This document shows, piece after piece, positions 63,959 through 64,000 of a DNA stretch of 64,000 nucleotides. The translations under genes were made by a program, and so were the position numbers. The stretch lies in NCBI RefSeq assembly GCF_963855985.1, contig NC_087093.1, positions 15,019,001 through 15,083,000 of the forward strand, given 5' to 3'. Within the stretch, counting starts at the first letter, position 1. Each line of letters begins with the position of its first letter. The notes beneath the pieces are model-generated. The model saw only the letters and a list, made by a program, of their open reading frames with translations. It searched no databases and had not been told where the DNA came from. Source of the stretch: Ostrinia nubilalis. Lineage: Eukaryota; Arthropoda; Insecta; Lepidoptera; Crambidae.

Positions 63959-64000
63959 GTCCATAATGATGCTGAAGACTAATTCGATCAAAGTGAATAA

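Overview
The window reads as non-coding DNA from a moth or butterfly nuclear genome. The base composition is AT-rich, and almost every recognisable piece is an interspersed repeat typical of Lepidoptera: tRNA-type SINEs with heads like ACTAGCTTTTxCCGCGGCTTC and tails like ATTTATAATATTAGTAGGAT, RTE-type LINE ends finishing in GATGATGATG, an R1-clade LINE, Jockey/CR1-type LINE ends, a Helitron relic, Tc1/mariner, piggyBac and hAT-type DNA elements and many MITEs. I found no host protein-coding exon I would defend. All recognisable protein-coding sequence belongs to transposons, and nearly all of it is broken.

Layout. 0-7 kb: SINE and RTE debris, a fold-back element of about 1.9 kb (3326-5205) filled with nested SINEs and a MITE, and a MITE with a 74-bp palindrome (6017-6226). 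7-9 kb: a CpG-rich, promoter-like patch, then a palindromic Tc1 element (7495-9082). 9-19 kb: mostly unassigned sequence with three pairs of diverged direct duplications, several SINEs, a MITE and a Helitron helicase relic. 19.6-21.2 kb: a second palindromic Tc1 element. 22-25.2 kb: a SINE, head-to-head RTE ends and a CR1/Jockey-type reverse transcriptase C-terminus with its 3' tail. 25.8-29.8 kb (minus strand): a nearly full R1-clade LINE with a partial gag ORF and a complete endonuclease/RT ORF broken by one in-frame stop. The two ORFs are joined by a TAATG overlap.

30-46 kb is comparatively poor in recognised repeats. It holds GC-rich or motif-rich blocks (about 30.4, 32.6, 37.8, 44.6 and 45.2 kb) that look like regulatory DNA, the strongest being a TATA box in a GC-rich block at 45.1-45.4 kb. 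46-59 kb returns to dense repeats: the CCGGCCAAG/GGAACCC family three times, an internally deleted piggyBac-type element with TTAA duplications (51459-52415), and a 322-bp near-perfect hairpin (54687-55008). 59.4-64 kb: a third palindromic Tc1/mariner-superfamily element (59463-62565), split by a 1.4-kb insertion flanked by 8-bp duplications, then a hAT-type element (62994-63958) with dense CTCGAG subterminal repeats and a perfect 8-bp duplication.

The most interesting pattern is that three unrelated Tc1/mariner-superfamily elements have independently taken the same shape. Each has a TA target site, inverted arms of roughly 720-790 bp and a central spacer of roughly 100-190 bp, and each is a back-to-back duplication of one half of the parent transposon. 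All three would give long double-stranded RNA if transcribed. All coordinates and repeat boundaries were read by eye; no alignment or database search was run.
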